From Microbispora sp. H13382 (GTDB lineage Bacteria; Actinomycetota; Actinomycetes; Streptosporangiales; Streptosporangiaceae): a stretch of DNA of 64,000 nt. The translations under genes were made by a program, and so were the position numbers. Below are positions 46,233-55,049 of this stretch, piece after piece. Under the pieces are notes generated by a model that did not search any database, was not told where the DNA came from, and saw only the letters and a program-made list of their open reading frames with translations. The stretch's first letter is position 1; the number at the start of each line of letters is the position of its first letter. The stretch spans positions 1 to 64,000 of the forward strand of contig NZ_JABBXA010000014.1 of assembly GCF_014161445.1 (NCBI RefSeq), in the 5' to 3' direction.

Positions 46233-46910
46233 CAGGGGCCCCGGGCCTGACCTGGACGAGGCGCGACCGGTGCTCGGACGCACTTGGGAAAATCTGTGCC
46301 CTCGTCACGCCGGCCGGATCACGGCGCCCATATGGGGGCGACCGGGAGTCCCTTCCGCCATCACCCTGGCCGGCCTGCCTGTGCTAGACGGCAAACTCTA
46401 GGTCCAGAATGGACCCCAGGAGTATCCACTCGCCCTGTACTCCGTTGTACCAAGCGCGGGGATGCACCTCGATGAATGTTGCTAGGCTGTAGCATCACCC
46501 GGCGGATTCCGGCTTGTATAGTGAATCGACGACGCCGATCCGTACGGCATTTCACGAGATCCGTCTGAGACGATATGCGCCGTGACGATCAAGCGGTCCC
46601 ACATGCCGAAATGCCTCCTGATGCCGCGGTTGAAATCACGCGGATACGTCAACCGATGCGGTTTTGGTCACTCCTGATATCTCGCTGCGGTCAACCCATC
46701 CGAGAAGCGATATCGGGAGGGGGACGGAAGATGAGCGGTCTCTCGTGTGGTACCCGGGGTGACCTTCCTCGCGCCGGCCGTCCTTTCCGGGGGCGGCCAT
46801 GGGAAGCGGCTCCGATATGCAACACGGCCGTTACGCAGGAGGCTTGACCACGGGTCAGGGGACGGGGATAACTGACCCGGGGGCCCGCAATCCGTAGGTT
46901 GGAGCCGTGG
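46233..46910. other. 678-bp region without a recognised gene
   Basis: The region is lower in GC than its flanks between about 46380 and 46700, so it probably holds promoters for the LAL regulator downstream. A 90-codon frame (46575-46847) has no recognisable motif. Within it an ATG at 46731, behind a strong GGGAGGGGG site, would give a 38-residue peptide starting MSGLSCGTRGDLPRAG. I cannot say whether it is expressed. Confidence 0.4.
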
Positions 46911-49835
46911 ATGAGCATCGTGCCCTCGCCCCCGCTGGTCGGACGCGCCGCTGAGCTGCGGACCCTCATCGACGCGGTGACCCGGCCGCCTGCGGTCGTG
47001 CTGGTGGAGGGCGAGGCGGGCATCGGCAAGACCCGGCTCGTCCGCGCCGCGCTCGACCGGCTGCCGTCCGGCGACCGGGCCGTCCTGCTCGGCTACTGCC
47101 ACCAGATCCGCGAGCCGTTCCCGTACGGGCCGGTCTTCGAGGCGCTGCGGGACATCAGGGGACGGCTCCCGGCGGCGCACCGGCTCAACCCGGTCACCGG
47201 TGCGCTCCGCGGCCACCTCCCCGAGCTGGCCGGCGCGCTGCCGCCGCCGCCCCAGCCCCTGGACGACCCGAGGGCCGAGCGCCACCGGGTTTTCCGCGCG
47301 ATACGCGCCCTGCTGGCGGCCGTCGGACCGGCCGTACTCGTCGTCGAGGACCTGCACTGGGCCGACGACGGCACGCTCGACTTGCTGCGCTTCCTGGCCG
47401 GTCAGCCGCCGCGGGGGCTGGCGGTGGTCGCGACCTGCCGGCGGGACGGCACGGCCGGGCCGCCGCTCGGCAGGGCCTACCGGCACCAGCCGGACACGGC
47501 CAACGTGGTCGTACGGCTGGCGCCGCTGGACGTGCCGGGTGTGGCCAGCCTGGCCGGCGCGCTGCTGGAGCGGTCAGACCTGGCTCCCGGGTTCGTCGCG
47601 CGGCTGCACGAGCGCACGGCGGGCATCCCGTTCGTGGTGGAGGAGCTGGTCCGATCGCTGCCCGCCGGTCTGCCCGGCGCCGGCGATCCTGACTCGCTCG
47701 ACCGTGCCGTCGACCGCGCCGGCGTCCCGCTGCTGCTGCGCGAGGCGATGGCCGAGCGGATGGCGGGGCTGTCCCCGGCGGCGGCGAGCGCGGTCCGGGC
47801 GGCGGCGGTGCTACGGCTGCCCGCGGACGAGGAGATGATCACCGCGGTCGCCGGAAACTCCGCCGGGCTGAGCACTCTTGGGCCGGGCTCCGCCGGCCTG
47901 GGCACCCTCGGGCCGGGCTCCGCCGGGCTGGGCACCCTTGGGCCGGGCTCCGCCGGCTTGGCCGAGGCGCTGCGCGCCGGGGTCCTGCACGAGCACCCCG
48001 GCGGCCGGTACGGCTTCCGCCACGCGCTGGCCCAGCAGGCCGTCTACGACGCCGTCCCTGGTCCGGAACGCCGGTCGGCGCACGTCAGGGCCATGGCCGC
48101 GCTCGCCGCCACGGACGCGCCGCCGCTCGTGCAGCTGGCCTTCCACGCCCGGCGGGCCGGGGACACCGGCGCCTGGGTGCGCCACGGGACCGCCGCCGCC
48201 AAGCAGGCCGCCGCGCTGGGCGACACCGCCCTGGCCGTCGAGGTGATCGAGGGCATGCTCGACGATCCCGATCTCCCGGCCACCGGGCGCGGCCCGCTGG
48301 TGCTGATGCTGAGCCGCCTGGCGGCGACGGGCCTGTCGCACCAGCGGGTGGTGCGGCTGCTGCGCCAGGTGCTGCGGGGCGACTTCCTCTCCCGGGACGT
48401 GCGCGGCGAGGTGCGGCTCAACCTTGGCGTCGTCCTGTCCAACCAGGCGGGCGACGCCGCCGCGGGGCGTCCGGAGATCCTGGCCGCCCTGGCCGAGCTG
48501 AGTGACCGGCCGACGCTGGCCGCCCGCGGCTGGGCCAGCATCGCGATGCCGGAATGGGGCACCGAGTCGCTGGCGGAGCACGCGGAGTGGATGGCCCGCG
48601 CCGAGGCGCTCGTCGCCACCGCCGACAACCCGGAGCTGTCGGCCGCGGTCCTGGCCAACCGGGCCTCCTTCGAGATGACGACCGGTTCTCCCGGCGCGTT
48701 CGACGTCGCCGCCCGGCTTCCGGCCGCCGATCCGCGTTCGGCCGTCCGGCGGGAGGTCGCCCGGGCGTACTGCAACCTCCACGACTCGGCGACCACCGTG
48801 GGGCTCTACGCGGCGGCCGAGCGGTTCGCCCGGGAAGGCCGGCGGCTCGCCCTGGAGACCGGCGCGCAGTATCCCGCCTTCCTCCTCGACGCCTCCGTGA
48901 TCCGCAGGGAGTGGCTCACCGGACGGTGGGACGGGCTCCGTGACCGGGCGGCGTCCCTGGGGGAGTCGGCGACGGAGACGCCGCTGATCGCGGTGGACCT
49001 CTGGCTGGTGCTCGGATTGCTGGCCCTGGCGAGGGGCGAATGGGAGGAGGCGGTCAGGCAGCTCCACCGCGCCGGGCTGGACGCCCCGGACGCCCGCAAC
49101 GTCCCGGTCGTGACGGCAGCCGCCGGGGGGCTCGTCGACCTGCATCTCGCCCGCGGGACGGCGGACGAGGCGGCCGCGGAGGCCGGGCGGGCGGTCGCCC
49201 GGCTGCGCCGCAAGGGCGTGTGGGTGTGGGGGGCGAGCCTGGTCCCGTCCGCCGTCGCCGCGTTCGCCCGGGCCGGGCGGACGGGGATGGCGGCCGATCT
49301 GGTGGACGAGTACGCCGCCGGGATCGCGGACCGGGTGGCGCCCGCGGCGCACGCCGCGCTCGACGCCGCCCGGGGCGTGCTCGCCGCCGCCGAACTGCGG
49401 CACGCCGACGCCGCCGCCTGCTTCGCCCGGGCCCGCGAGGCGTACGCCGCGCTGCCCCAGCCGTACGCGGCGGCGCGGGCGGCCGAGGGCGAGGCGCGGG
49501 CCGGGCTCGCGCGGGGGGACGTAGCCGCGGCGGCGGGTTTCCGGGAGGCCGCCCAGTGGTACGGCCGGCTCGGCGCCACCCACGACGCCGCCCGGTGCCG
49601 GCGGGCCCTGCGCGACATCGGGGTGGACGTCCCGCTGCCGCGCGGCGGGCGGCGGGGCGCCGGCGCGCTGTCGCAGCGGGAGCGGGAGGTGGCCCGGCTC
49701 GTCGCGCTCGGCCGGACCAACCGCGAGATCGCCGACGTGCTCTTCCTGTCCACGCGCACGGTCGAGACCCACGTCGCCACCGTGCTGCGCAAGCTCGGCG
49801 TACGGTCGCGGACCCAGATCGCGCCGCCCTCCTGA
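46911..49835 (+). CDS. LAL-type (MalT-like) LuxR regulator
   Basis: A 974-residue large ATP-binding regulator. The N-terminal AAA/NACHT-like ATPase has Walker A VEGEAGIGKTRLVRAAL and Walker B LVVEDLHWADD. The middle 500 residues are Ala-rich helical repeats of TPR type. The C-terminus is a LuxR helix-turn-helix, LSQREREVARLVALGRTNRE, then FLSTRTVETHVATVLRKLGV. Between ATPase and TPR region sits an in-frame 30-bp repeat. LAL proteins usually activate secondary-metabolite or sugar-use genes; no target is evident here. ATG 46911 (MSIVPSPPLVGRAAEL) is preferred over TTG 46899. Confidence 0.93.
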   Translation: MSIVPSPPLVGRAAELRTLIDAVTRPPAVVLVEGEAGIGKTRLVRAALDRLPSGDRAVLLGYCHQIREPFPYGPVFEALRDIRGRLPAAHRLNPVTGALRGHLPELAGALPPPPQPLDDPRAERHRVFRAIRALLAAVGPAVLVVEDLHWADDGTLDLLRFLAGQPPRGLAVVATCRRDGTAGPPLGRAYRHQPDTANVVVRLAPLDVPGVASLAGALLERSDLAPGFVARLHERTAGIPFVVEELVRSLPAGLPGAGDPDSLDRAVDRAGVPLLLREAMAERMAGLSPAAASAVRAAAVLRLPADEEMITAVAGNSAGLSTLGPGSAGLGTLGPGSAGLGTLGPGSAGLAEALRAGVLHEHPGGRYGFRHALAQQAVYDAVPGPERRSAHVRAMAALAATDAPPLVQLAFHARRAGDTGAWVRHGTAAAKQAAALGDTALAVEVIEGMLDDPDLPATGRGPLVLMLSRLAATGLSHQRVVRLLRQVLRGDFLSRDVRGEVRLNLGVVLSNQAGDAAAGRPEILAALAELSDRPTLAARGWASIAMPEWGTESLAEHAEWMARAEALVATADNPELSAAVLANRASFEMTTGSPGAFDVAARLPAADPRSAVRREVARAYCNLHDSATTVGLYAAAERFAREGRRLALETGAQYPAFLLDASVIRREWLTGRWDGLRDRAASLGESATETPLIAVDLWLVLGLLALARGEWEEAVRQLHRAGLDAPDARNVPVVTAAAGGLVDLHLARGTADEAAAEAGRAVARLRRKGVWVWGASLVPSAVAAFARAGRTGMAADLVDEYAAGIADRVAPAAHAALDAARGVLAAAELRHADAAACFARAREAYAALPQPYAAARAAEGEARAGLARGDVAAAAGFREAAQWYGRLGATHDAARCRRALRDIGVDVPLPRGGRRGAGALSQREREVARLVALGRTNREIADVLFLSTRTVETHVATVLRKLGVRSRTQIAPPS
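47856..47958 (+). repeat. 30-bp in-frame tandem repeat in the LAL gene
   Basis: About 3.5 units of a 30-bp sequence encode the decapeptide GPGSAGLGTL. Units at 47881-47910 and 47911-47940 differ at few positions. The repeat lies at the end of the ATPase module just before LAEALRAGVLHEHPG and probably forms a flexible linker. Confidence 0.9.
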
Positions 49836-49854
49836 CCTGCCCTGGACGCGGAAA

Positions 49855-49880
49855 CCCCCGGGACCGCGTGGTCCCGGGGG
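49855..49880. terminator. bidirectional terminator
   Basis: CCCCCGGGACC and GGTCCCGGGGG form a perfect 11-bp stem with GCGT loop between the convergent LAL and metallopeptidase genes. Confidence 0.75.
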
Positions 49881-49895
49881 CCGCGCCGCCGTCAC

Positions 49896-52121
49896 TCAGA
49901 GCGTGATGCTCCAGGAGTCGAGGTAGCCGGTGTCGTAGGTGTACTGGTCACGGACCTCCAGGGTCCAGGTGCCCGCCGCCGTCTGGGTGACCGGGACGGA
50001 GTAGGTGCGGGTGCCGAAGGAGGCGCAGCTCCCGCCGCTGGACTTGACCGTGTAGTAGGTGCCGTTCGGGCCCTGGAGCCTGATCCGCAGGTCACCGGCG
50101 CAGGTGTGCGAGATCGTGATGCTCAGCTGCACCGGGGAGATCGCCGTGCCCGTGGCGGTCGAGGTGATCGGGCTGTTGATCGTGCTCAGGTCGTTGATCG
50201 TGTAGTCGGTGCCGTTGGTGAACGTGCGCGTGCCGGAGGTGCCCGACACGGTCAGCGTGTACGCCGCGGTGTGGGCGCCCGACGATCCGCTGCCGGTGAC
50301 GGTGACGGTGTAGGTGCCCGCGGGTGTCGACGCGCTGGTGGCGATGGTCAGGGTGGAGGAGCCGCCCGAGCTCACCGACGACGGGCTGAAGCTCGCGGTG
50401 GCGCCGGAGGGAAGCCCGGAGGCGCTGAGGCTCACCGTCTGCGCGCTGCCCGAGGTCGTGGCCGTCGCGACGGTGGTGGTGGCGGAACCGCCCGGCGTCA
50501 CCGTGCCCGCGGTGGGACTGAGCGACAGCGAGAAGTCGCTGCTCGATGAGCTGCAGCTCGCCTCGCCCGACTGCGCCGGCACGCCGGCCGCGCTCCACGC
50601 CGCCTTGGTGGCCGCGCACTCGGCGCTGCTCGCGCCGTACAGCTCGACCGCCGCCGCCAGCGACGCGGTCCTGACGTTGACGTACTTCCAGGTCGAGGTC
50701 TTGCGCATCAGCGCGCCCATGTAGATCTTGCCGGCCTTCTGGATGCCGATGCCGGTCACCGAGGAGGGGCCGCCGGAGCAGATCGGGCTGTTCGGCTTGC
50801 CGCCGCCCGGCGACGAGCCCTCGGCGAGCAGGTAGAACCAGTGGTTCAGCGGACCGGCCGCGGAGTGCACCTCGGTGCTCGGAATCGAGCTCGAGTAGCA
50901 GTTGGGGTCGCCGGCGAGGGACGGGTTGTACATGTAGCGGATCGGCCCGTCACCGACGAGGTTGACCTCCTCGCCCACCTGGTAGTCCGGCGGGTCGTTC
51001 GGGTTGTTGGCGTACGCCTCGGTGAGCGCGCCGAAGATGTCGCCGGTGGCCTCGTTCAGGCCGCCGTTCTCGTTGCCCGAGCCGGCGTTCCCCGGGGTCG
51101 TCTGGAAGATGGCGTGGCCGAACTCGTGCGCCACGACGTCGATCGGCGTGGCCTGGCGGGCGTTGTCCTGGGAGTGGCCGAAGTTGGTGTAGCTGCCGTT
51201 CCAGTACGCGTTGACCTGGTTCAGGCCAACCCGGGCGGGGAAGCCGCCGCCGTTGCCGTTGATGCCGTTGCGGCCGAGCCAGTCGCGCAGCATGTCCCAC
51301 TCGCGCTGCACGGCGTAGAGCGCGTCCACGCAGGCCGTCTCCAGGTTGGTCCCGCCGCCGTTGCCCCAGGAGTCGTCGGTGCCGGTGTAGGCCGAGCCGT
51401 TCTGCCCGCCGCACCGGATGCCGCTGCGGGTGGAGTCGGTCATCGAGTACGACGTGCCGGAGCCGCTGGTGTTGATGGTGACCGTGCCGTAGTAGTAGCC
51501 GTTGCCGGTGCCGGCCCTCACCTGGTCGTAGGAGTCGGCGATCTCACCGGTCGTCGCGTCGACGAAGACGTGCTGGATGCTCGGCTTGCCGTCGGCGATG
51601 CCGGAGACCACCGCCTCCCACGCCAGGCGGGGCTGGGCGCCCCACGCCAGGACCACCAGGCGCGGGGCGGCGCTGTCGTCGACGCGGGACAGCACGGTCT
51701 TCGCCGTCGCGGTGGCGGTCTCGGCGGTGACCGCCGGCGAGGTCGGCACGCCCAGGGGGAGGGCGCCGGAGGCCGCCTCGGAGTCGCGCACCCGCCCATT
51801 GGCGTCGGTGACCACGACCGCGTCGCCGCCCACGATGGGCAGGCCCTTGTACGCGCGCTCGTAGGTGACGTAGTACATGCCGGCACCCGCCGTCACGGCG
51901 GTGCGCCGGTAGGTCTCGTTGGGGGACATGCGCAGGTCGTCCAGGCCGCTCGCGACGGCCTGGTCGGCCGCGGCCGCGGCCCGCTGTGCCGGATCGTCGG
52001 CGAGGGACCTCACCGCGACCTCGCTGCCGGGCGGGGGCTTCGCGGCGGCGGCTGTGGGGGGTGCCACGACGCCGGTCACGGCCAGCGCGGCGGTCGCCGC
52101 GAGCAGTGCTGTGCGCCTCAT
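49896..52121 (-). CDS. secreted M4 (thermolysin-like) metallopeptidase with Ig-like and P-domains
   Basis: A 741-residue exported protease. The signal peptide is MRRTALLAATAALAVTGVVA; an FTP/PepSY propeptide follows (TVLSRVDDSAAPRLVVLAWG, VFVDATTGEIADSYDQV). The catalytic domain has the zinc motif VVAHEFGHAIFQT and the third ligand Glu in GGLNEATGDIFGAL, and the C-terminal M4 lobe includes STEVHSAAGPLNHWFYLLAE. Next come an Ig-like module (FSLSLSPTAGTVTPGGSATT) and a terminal P-domain (NDLSTINSPITSTATGTA to TGYLDSWSITL). ATG 52121 follows GAAAGGAAGAC. The P-domain probably stabilises the protease or anchors it to substrate. Confidence 0.93.
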   Translation of the reverse strand: MRRTALLAATAALAVTGVVAPPTAAAAKPPPGSEVAVRSLADDPAQRAAAAADQAVASGLDDLRMSPNETYRRTAVTAGAGMYYVTYERAYKGLPIVGGDAVVVTDANGRVRDSEAASGALPLGVPTSPAVTAETATATAKTVLSRVDDSAAPRLVVLAWGAQPRLAWEAVVSGIADGKPSIQHVFVDATTGEIADSYDQVRAGTGNGYYYGTVTINTSGSGTSYSMTDSTRSGIRCGGQNGSAYTGTDDSWGNGGGTNLETACVDALYAVQREWDMLRDWLGRNGINGNGGGFPARVGLNQVNAYWNGSYTNFGHSQDNARQATPIDVVAHEFGHAIFQTTPGNAGSGNENGGLNEATGDIFGALTEAYANNPNDPPDYQVGEEVNLVGDGPIRYMYNPSLAGDPNCYSSSIPSTEVHSAAGPLNHWFYLLAEGSSPGGGKPNSPICSGGPSSVTGIGIQKAGKIYMGALMRKTSTWKYVNVRTASLAAAVELYGASSAECAATKAAWSAAGVPAQSGEASCSSSSSDFSLSLSPTAGTVTPGGSATTTVATATTSGSAQTVSLSASGLPSGATASFSPSSVSSGGSSTLTIATSASTPAGTYTVTVTGSGSSGAHTAAYTLTVSGTSGTRTFTNGTDYTINDLSTINSPITSTATGTAISPVQLSITISHTCAGDLRIRLQGPNGTYYTVKSSGGSCASFGTRTYSVPVTQTAAGTWTLEVRDQYTYDTGYLDSWSITL

Positions 52122-52523
52122 GGGCGTCTTCCTTTCTCTGCCTCCCACGCGGCGTCCCGCCTTGTGGGCGGGCACCGGCGGTCGCGCGGCCGGGAGACGA
52201 GCCCGGGCGGCGGACACCGTGGGAAGTGGGGGGTGATGAGAGAAATGGAGGGGGATGTCCGCTGTGCGGGGCACGAGCGGGCACGTCTCTCCCATGGCGG
52301 AATAAAAGGCTGGGAGAAAGAGAGGGGTTCTACGTCACGGGGCTCCTCGCTTCGCCGACCCGCCGGGGAAACCGGCTCGTGCGCGACGTTAGAACCATGG
52401 TCGGGACGCGAACATCCGTAGCGATATCCGTACATCTACGGAAAAGCGACTGCCATGGTGCGTAGGGCGTAAGAAGCGGCCGGCGAGGCGGAGAGCCGGG
52501 GGAGGGGCACTAGGTTCGAGGGC
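52122..52523. promoter_or_regulatory. divergent intergenic region with TCCGTA repeats
   Basis: About 400 bp between the divergent metallopeptidase and PPOX genes. The hexamer TCCGTA occurs at 52415-52420 and 52427-52432 in direct orientation, 12 bp apart, and inverted as TACGGA at 52437-52442. This looks like a multi-half-site operator. No gene is seen in the gap. Confidence 0.5.
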
Positions 52524-52949
52524 ATGGAAAGGATGACCGAGGCGGAGTGGCGGGAGTTCGCGACGAGCGGCACCAGGACCGGCAAACTCGCCATAACCAG
52601 GGCGGACGGCCGGCCACACGTGACCCCGATCTGGTTCGCCCTCGACGGGGACGACGTGGTCTTCACCACGCACGAGAGCAGCGTGAAGGCCCGCGAACTG
52701 CGGCGTGAACCACGCGCGACCCTGTGCGTGGACGACCAGCGGCCGCCGTACTCGTACGTGATGATCGAGGGGGAGGCGACGCTGTCGGACGACCTCGACG
52801 AGGTGCGCCACTGGGCGACGGTGCTCGGCGGCCGCTACATGGGGGAGGACCGGGCCGAGGAGTACGGCAGGCGCAACGGCGTCGCGGGGGAGTTCCTGGT
52901 GCGGTTGCGCGTCGGCAGGGTCGTCGCCTTCAAGGACGTCGCCGGCTGA
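52524..52949 (+). CDS. PPOX-class, F420-dependent-type flavin reductase fold protein
   Basis: A 141-residue split-barrel protein of the pyridoxamine-phosphate-oxidase-like class: TGKLAITRADGRPHVTPIWF, VFTTHESSVKARELRREPRA, VMIEGEATLSDDLDEVRHW and GEFLVRLRVGRVVAFKDV. Actinobacterial members with this pattern bind coenzyme F420 and reduce varied substrates; cofactor and substrate are inferred from family. ATG 52533 is an alternative start. It is divergent from the metallopeptidase gene. Confidence 0.88.
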   Translation: MERMTEAEWREFATSGTRTGKLAITRADGRPHVTPIWFALDGDDVVFTTHESSVKARELRREPRATLCVDDQRPPYSYVMIEGEATLSDDLDEVRHWATVLGGRYMGEDRAEEYGRRNGVAGEFLVRLRVGRVVAFKDVAG

Positions 52950-52974
52950 CCCCCGCCGGCCGGTCCGCTTGTCC

Positions 52975-53004
52975 GCACACGGCCGCACACGGCCGCACAC
53001 GGCC
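52975..53004. repeat. three tandem copies of GCACACGGCC
   Basis: A 10-bp unit is repeated three times just downstream of the PPOX gene, in a 258-bp gap before the SDR gene. The gap otherwise contains only an unrecognised plus-strand stretch that is open but lacks a start (LAEPGFGEALAQVEDVHRLD), possibly a relic. Confidence 0.85.
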
Positions 53005-53207
53005 ACGCGGGGGCAGGCGGGCGGACCCGGGACGGAGGATCCGGCTCGCGGAGCCCGGTTTCGGCGAGGCGCTCGCCCAGGTCGAGGACGTGCACCGGCT
53101 GGACCCGCTGCGGGCGATCGGCGGACGGGTCATCCCCGCCGTCGCCTTCCTGCGACGCCGAGGGGCGGGTGGGTTCCCGCCCCTCACCGATTCTCGCTCC
53201 GGCGGGC

Positions 53208-53714
53208 CTACTCGTCCCCGGCCGGGGAGGTGCCGCCCTTGCCGGGTTCGGCCATGCGGCGGTGCATGGCGGCCTTGGCCGTGTCCGGGGTGATCCGGCC
53301 CGCCACGCCCTGGACCTTGTTCACGAAGGACCCGGCGACGACCTTGTCGTCGCCCTTCATCAGCGCGTCGAAGCCCTGCCGGGCGACCTCGGCCGGGTCG
53401 TCCTTCTTGCCCGAGCCCACCCGCGTGTCCTCCTTGCCGGCCCGCTCGAAGAACTCGGTGTCCGTCGGTCTCGGCAGAAGCGAGGTGACGGTGACCCCCG
53501 AGTCCTTCAGCTCATTGCGCAGGGCCTCGGCGAACGAGTGGAGGAACGCCTTGCTGGCGGCGTACACGGCCTCGAACGGCCCGGGCGTGAGCGCGGCGAC
53601 CGACGACGTGAACAGGATCTTCCCCGTCCCGCGGGTGGACATGGCGGCCATGGCGTATCCGATGCCGCTGGAGGCGCCCGTCACGAGCGCCAGGGGCCGT
53701 TCCGTCGTCGTCAT
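53208..53714 (-). CDS. short-chain dehydrogenase with internal in-frame deletion
   Basis: A 168-residue frame recognisable at both ends as an SDR oxidoreductase: ALVTGASSGIGYAMA, the glycine-rich NAD(P) motif, and AVYAASKAFLHSFAEALRNE, the YxxxK catalytic pair, with LLPRPTDTEFFERAGKED after it. Family members are about 250 residues. Here the glycine motif is followed after a few residues by GTGKILFTSSVAALTPGPFE, so about 80-90 residues that complete the Rossmann fold are missing without loss of frame. It is probably non-functional. Its ATG overlaps the stop of the membrane-protein gene upstream. Confidence 0.75.
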   Translation of the reverse strand: MTTTERPLALVTGASSGIGYAMAAMSTRGTGKILFTSSVAALTPGPFEAVYAASKAFLHSFAEALRNELKDSGVTVTSLLPRPTDTEFFERAGKEDTRVGSGKKDDPAEVARQGFDALMKGDDKVVAGSFVNKVQGVAGRITPDTAKAAMHRRMAEPGKGGTSPAGDE

Positions 53715-54184
53715 CTCTCCTCCTTCGCGTCGTTTCGCCCGCCCGTCCCGCGCATGGCGCGGACCGCGAGCGCCAGCGTGGTGCCGTACACCACGTGCGC
53801 CGCGGCCATGACGACCGGGCGGCCGCGCGCGGGGTCACGCGAGGCGGGCGGCAGGATGTTCAGGGCCGGCACCCAGCCCTCGTAGGCGCCGAGCCAGATC
53901 AGCAGCGCGTAGCCCACGCCGAGGGGGACGCCGGCCCCGCGCCCGCGGGTGAACACCGCGAACGCCGCGCCGCAGGCGGCACCGAAACCCAGGTGCGCGG
54001 CGGCGCCGAGGACGTTCTCCCCGGGTTTCGGCCGGTGCCGGTGGCCGGGCAGGGCCGCCCGCACGATGTGCTTGGGCGGCTGGCCCGGCATCAGGCCGGT
54101 CTTCTGCCCGGCGAGCATCACCGTGCTCATCGTGACGGTGGACAGCGCGCCGGCGGCCGCGCCGCGTACGAGTTGGCGGATCAA
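53711..54184 (-). CDS. small membrane protein, function unknown
   Basis: A 157-residue protein with about four hydrophobic segments: LVRGAAAGALSTVTMSTVML, AAHLGFGAACGAAFAVF, GVGYALLIWLGAYEGWVPAL and VVMAAAHVVYGTTLALAVRA. The motif GQPPKHIVRAALPGHRHRP lies in the first loop. Similar proteins occur across actinobacteria as uncharacterised DUF families. It is coupled to the SDR gene by an ATGA overlap. Confidence 0.75.
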   Translation of the reverse strand: MIRQLVRGAAAGALSTVTMSTVMLAGQKTGLMPGQPPKHIVRAALPGHRHRPKPGENVLGAAAHLGFGAACGAAFAVFTRGRGAGVPLGVGYALLIWLGAYEGWVPALNILPPASRDPARGRPVVMAAAHVVYGTTLALAVRAMRGTGGRNDAKEER

Positions 54185-54205
54185 GGTTCTCCCTCCAGGA
54201 GGCTG

Positions 54206-54616
54206 TTACAGGCGCCGGGAGAGCTTCTCGGCGAGTCCCGCGGGATCGGCGACCGTCATGGTCAGGCCAGGGTGGCGCAGCAGCCCGAACGGCTCGCCGC
54301 CCCGGATCGGCTCGTGGAACCGCACGCACAGTCCTCTGCGGGCGTTGGTGGCGAACGTCAGGCCCCGGTCGGCGAGCGACACGTGGACGCCGATCGCCCG
54401 GAACGGGGAGTAGGGGCCGGTCGTCTCGACGCCGGAGACGTTGGCCAGCGGGGTCTCGGTCACCCACGGCCCGAACCGGACCCGCAGGGTGCCCGGGCCG
54501 ACCAGGACGCCGGCGGTGTCCGGGCGGATGCCCAGGACGGACAGAAGCGGGGCGAATCGAGGGTCGAAGTCGAACGCGTAGCGCTCCGGTTTGCCCGCGG
54601 TGGTGTCGTCGGTCAT
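54206..54616 (-). CDS. hypothetical protein
   Basis: A 136-residue protein with no signal peptide or membrane segment. It reads YAFDFDPRFAPLLSVLGIRP, then GTLRVRFGPWVTETPLANVS and GLCVRFHEPIRGGEPFGLLR, ending LTMTVADPAGLAEKLSRRL. The strand-rich pattern recalls small beta-sandwich or PH-like proteins, but I assign no function. ATG 54616 is preferred over the upstream extension. It lies 21 bp upstream of the membrane-protein gene and is probably its operon partner. Confidence 0.7.
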   Translation of the reverse strand: MTDDTTAGKPERYAFDFDPRFAPLLSVLGIRPDTAGVLVGPGTLRVRFGPWVTETPLANVSGVETTGPYSPFRAIGVHVSLADRGLTFATNARRGLCVRFHEPIRGGEPFGLLRHPGLTMTVADPAGLAEKLSRRL

Positions 54617-55049
54617 CGCCACCCCTCCCGGCGTCTGGGGTCCTGGCCCAGGATCGAGCACGTGTGCCGCGGGCCCGGTCGTCGCGGCGCGGCCCCCGGC
54701 TGCGGCCGGGCAGGGCGCCGCAAGGCCGCCATACCCTCACGACCGTGCCCAAACAGGGCGCCTCCCACAGCCGTCGGGGCGCGCGCCCGCCTCCCTCCTC
54801 GATCGGGGGATGACTTCTGCTGCGTACGGGAGAAGTGCTGACAGAAATAGGAACAGCTATCTCACTTCTGTCAGTAACTTTTTATGTTACAGACGAAAGT
54901 TCGTCAGGTCATTGACAAAGTTCCGAGATGCGGCTCACACTTCCGGAAGTCATCGCGTTAATCCGTAGATCATCGCCTCACCCGGGTCGGCGCTCGTGGG
55001 GTCGGCGTCCGAGGCGCGATGTGTTTTTCGTCCCGACAAGAGGAGTGAC
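54617..55049. other. 433-bp divergent intergenic region
   Basis: No gene seen. GC content drops sharply around 54830-54950, where inverted repeats lie; this is the probable promoter region of the ThuA-like gene. Confidence 0.6.
54838..54890. promoter_or_regulatory. inverted repeats in the ThuA-gene promoter region
   Basis: CTGACAGAA (54838-54846) pairs with TTCTGTCAG (54866-54874), and GTAAC (54874-54878) with GTTAC (54886-54890), in an AT-rich stretch about 160-210 bp upstream of the ThuA-like gene. An operator is likely; the binding protein is unknown. Confidence 0.5.

Noticed and set aside
53024-53165. A gene in the gap containing LAEPGFGEALAQVEDVHRLD
   Set aside because: There is no start codon in a plausible position and no family recognised; at most a relic.
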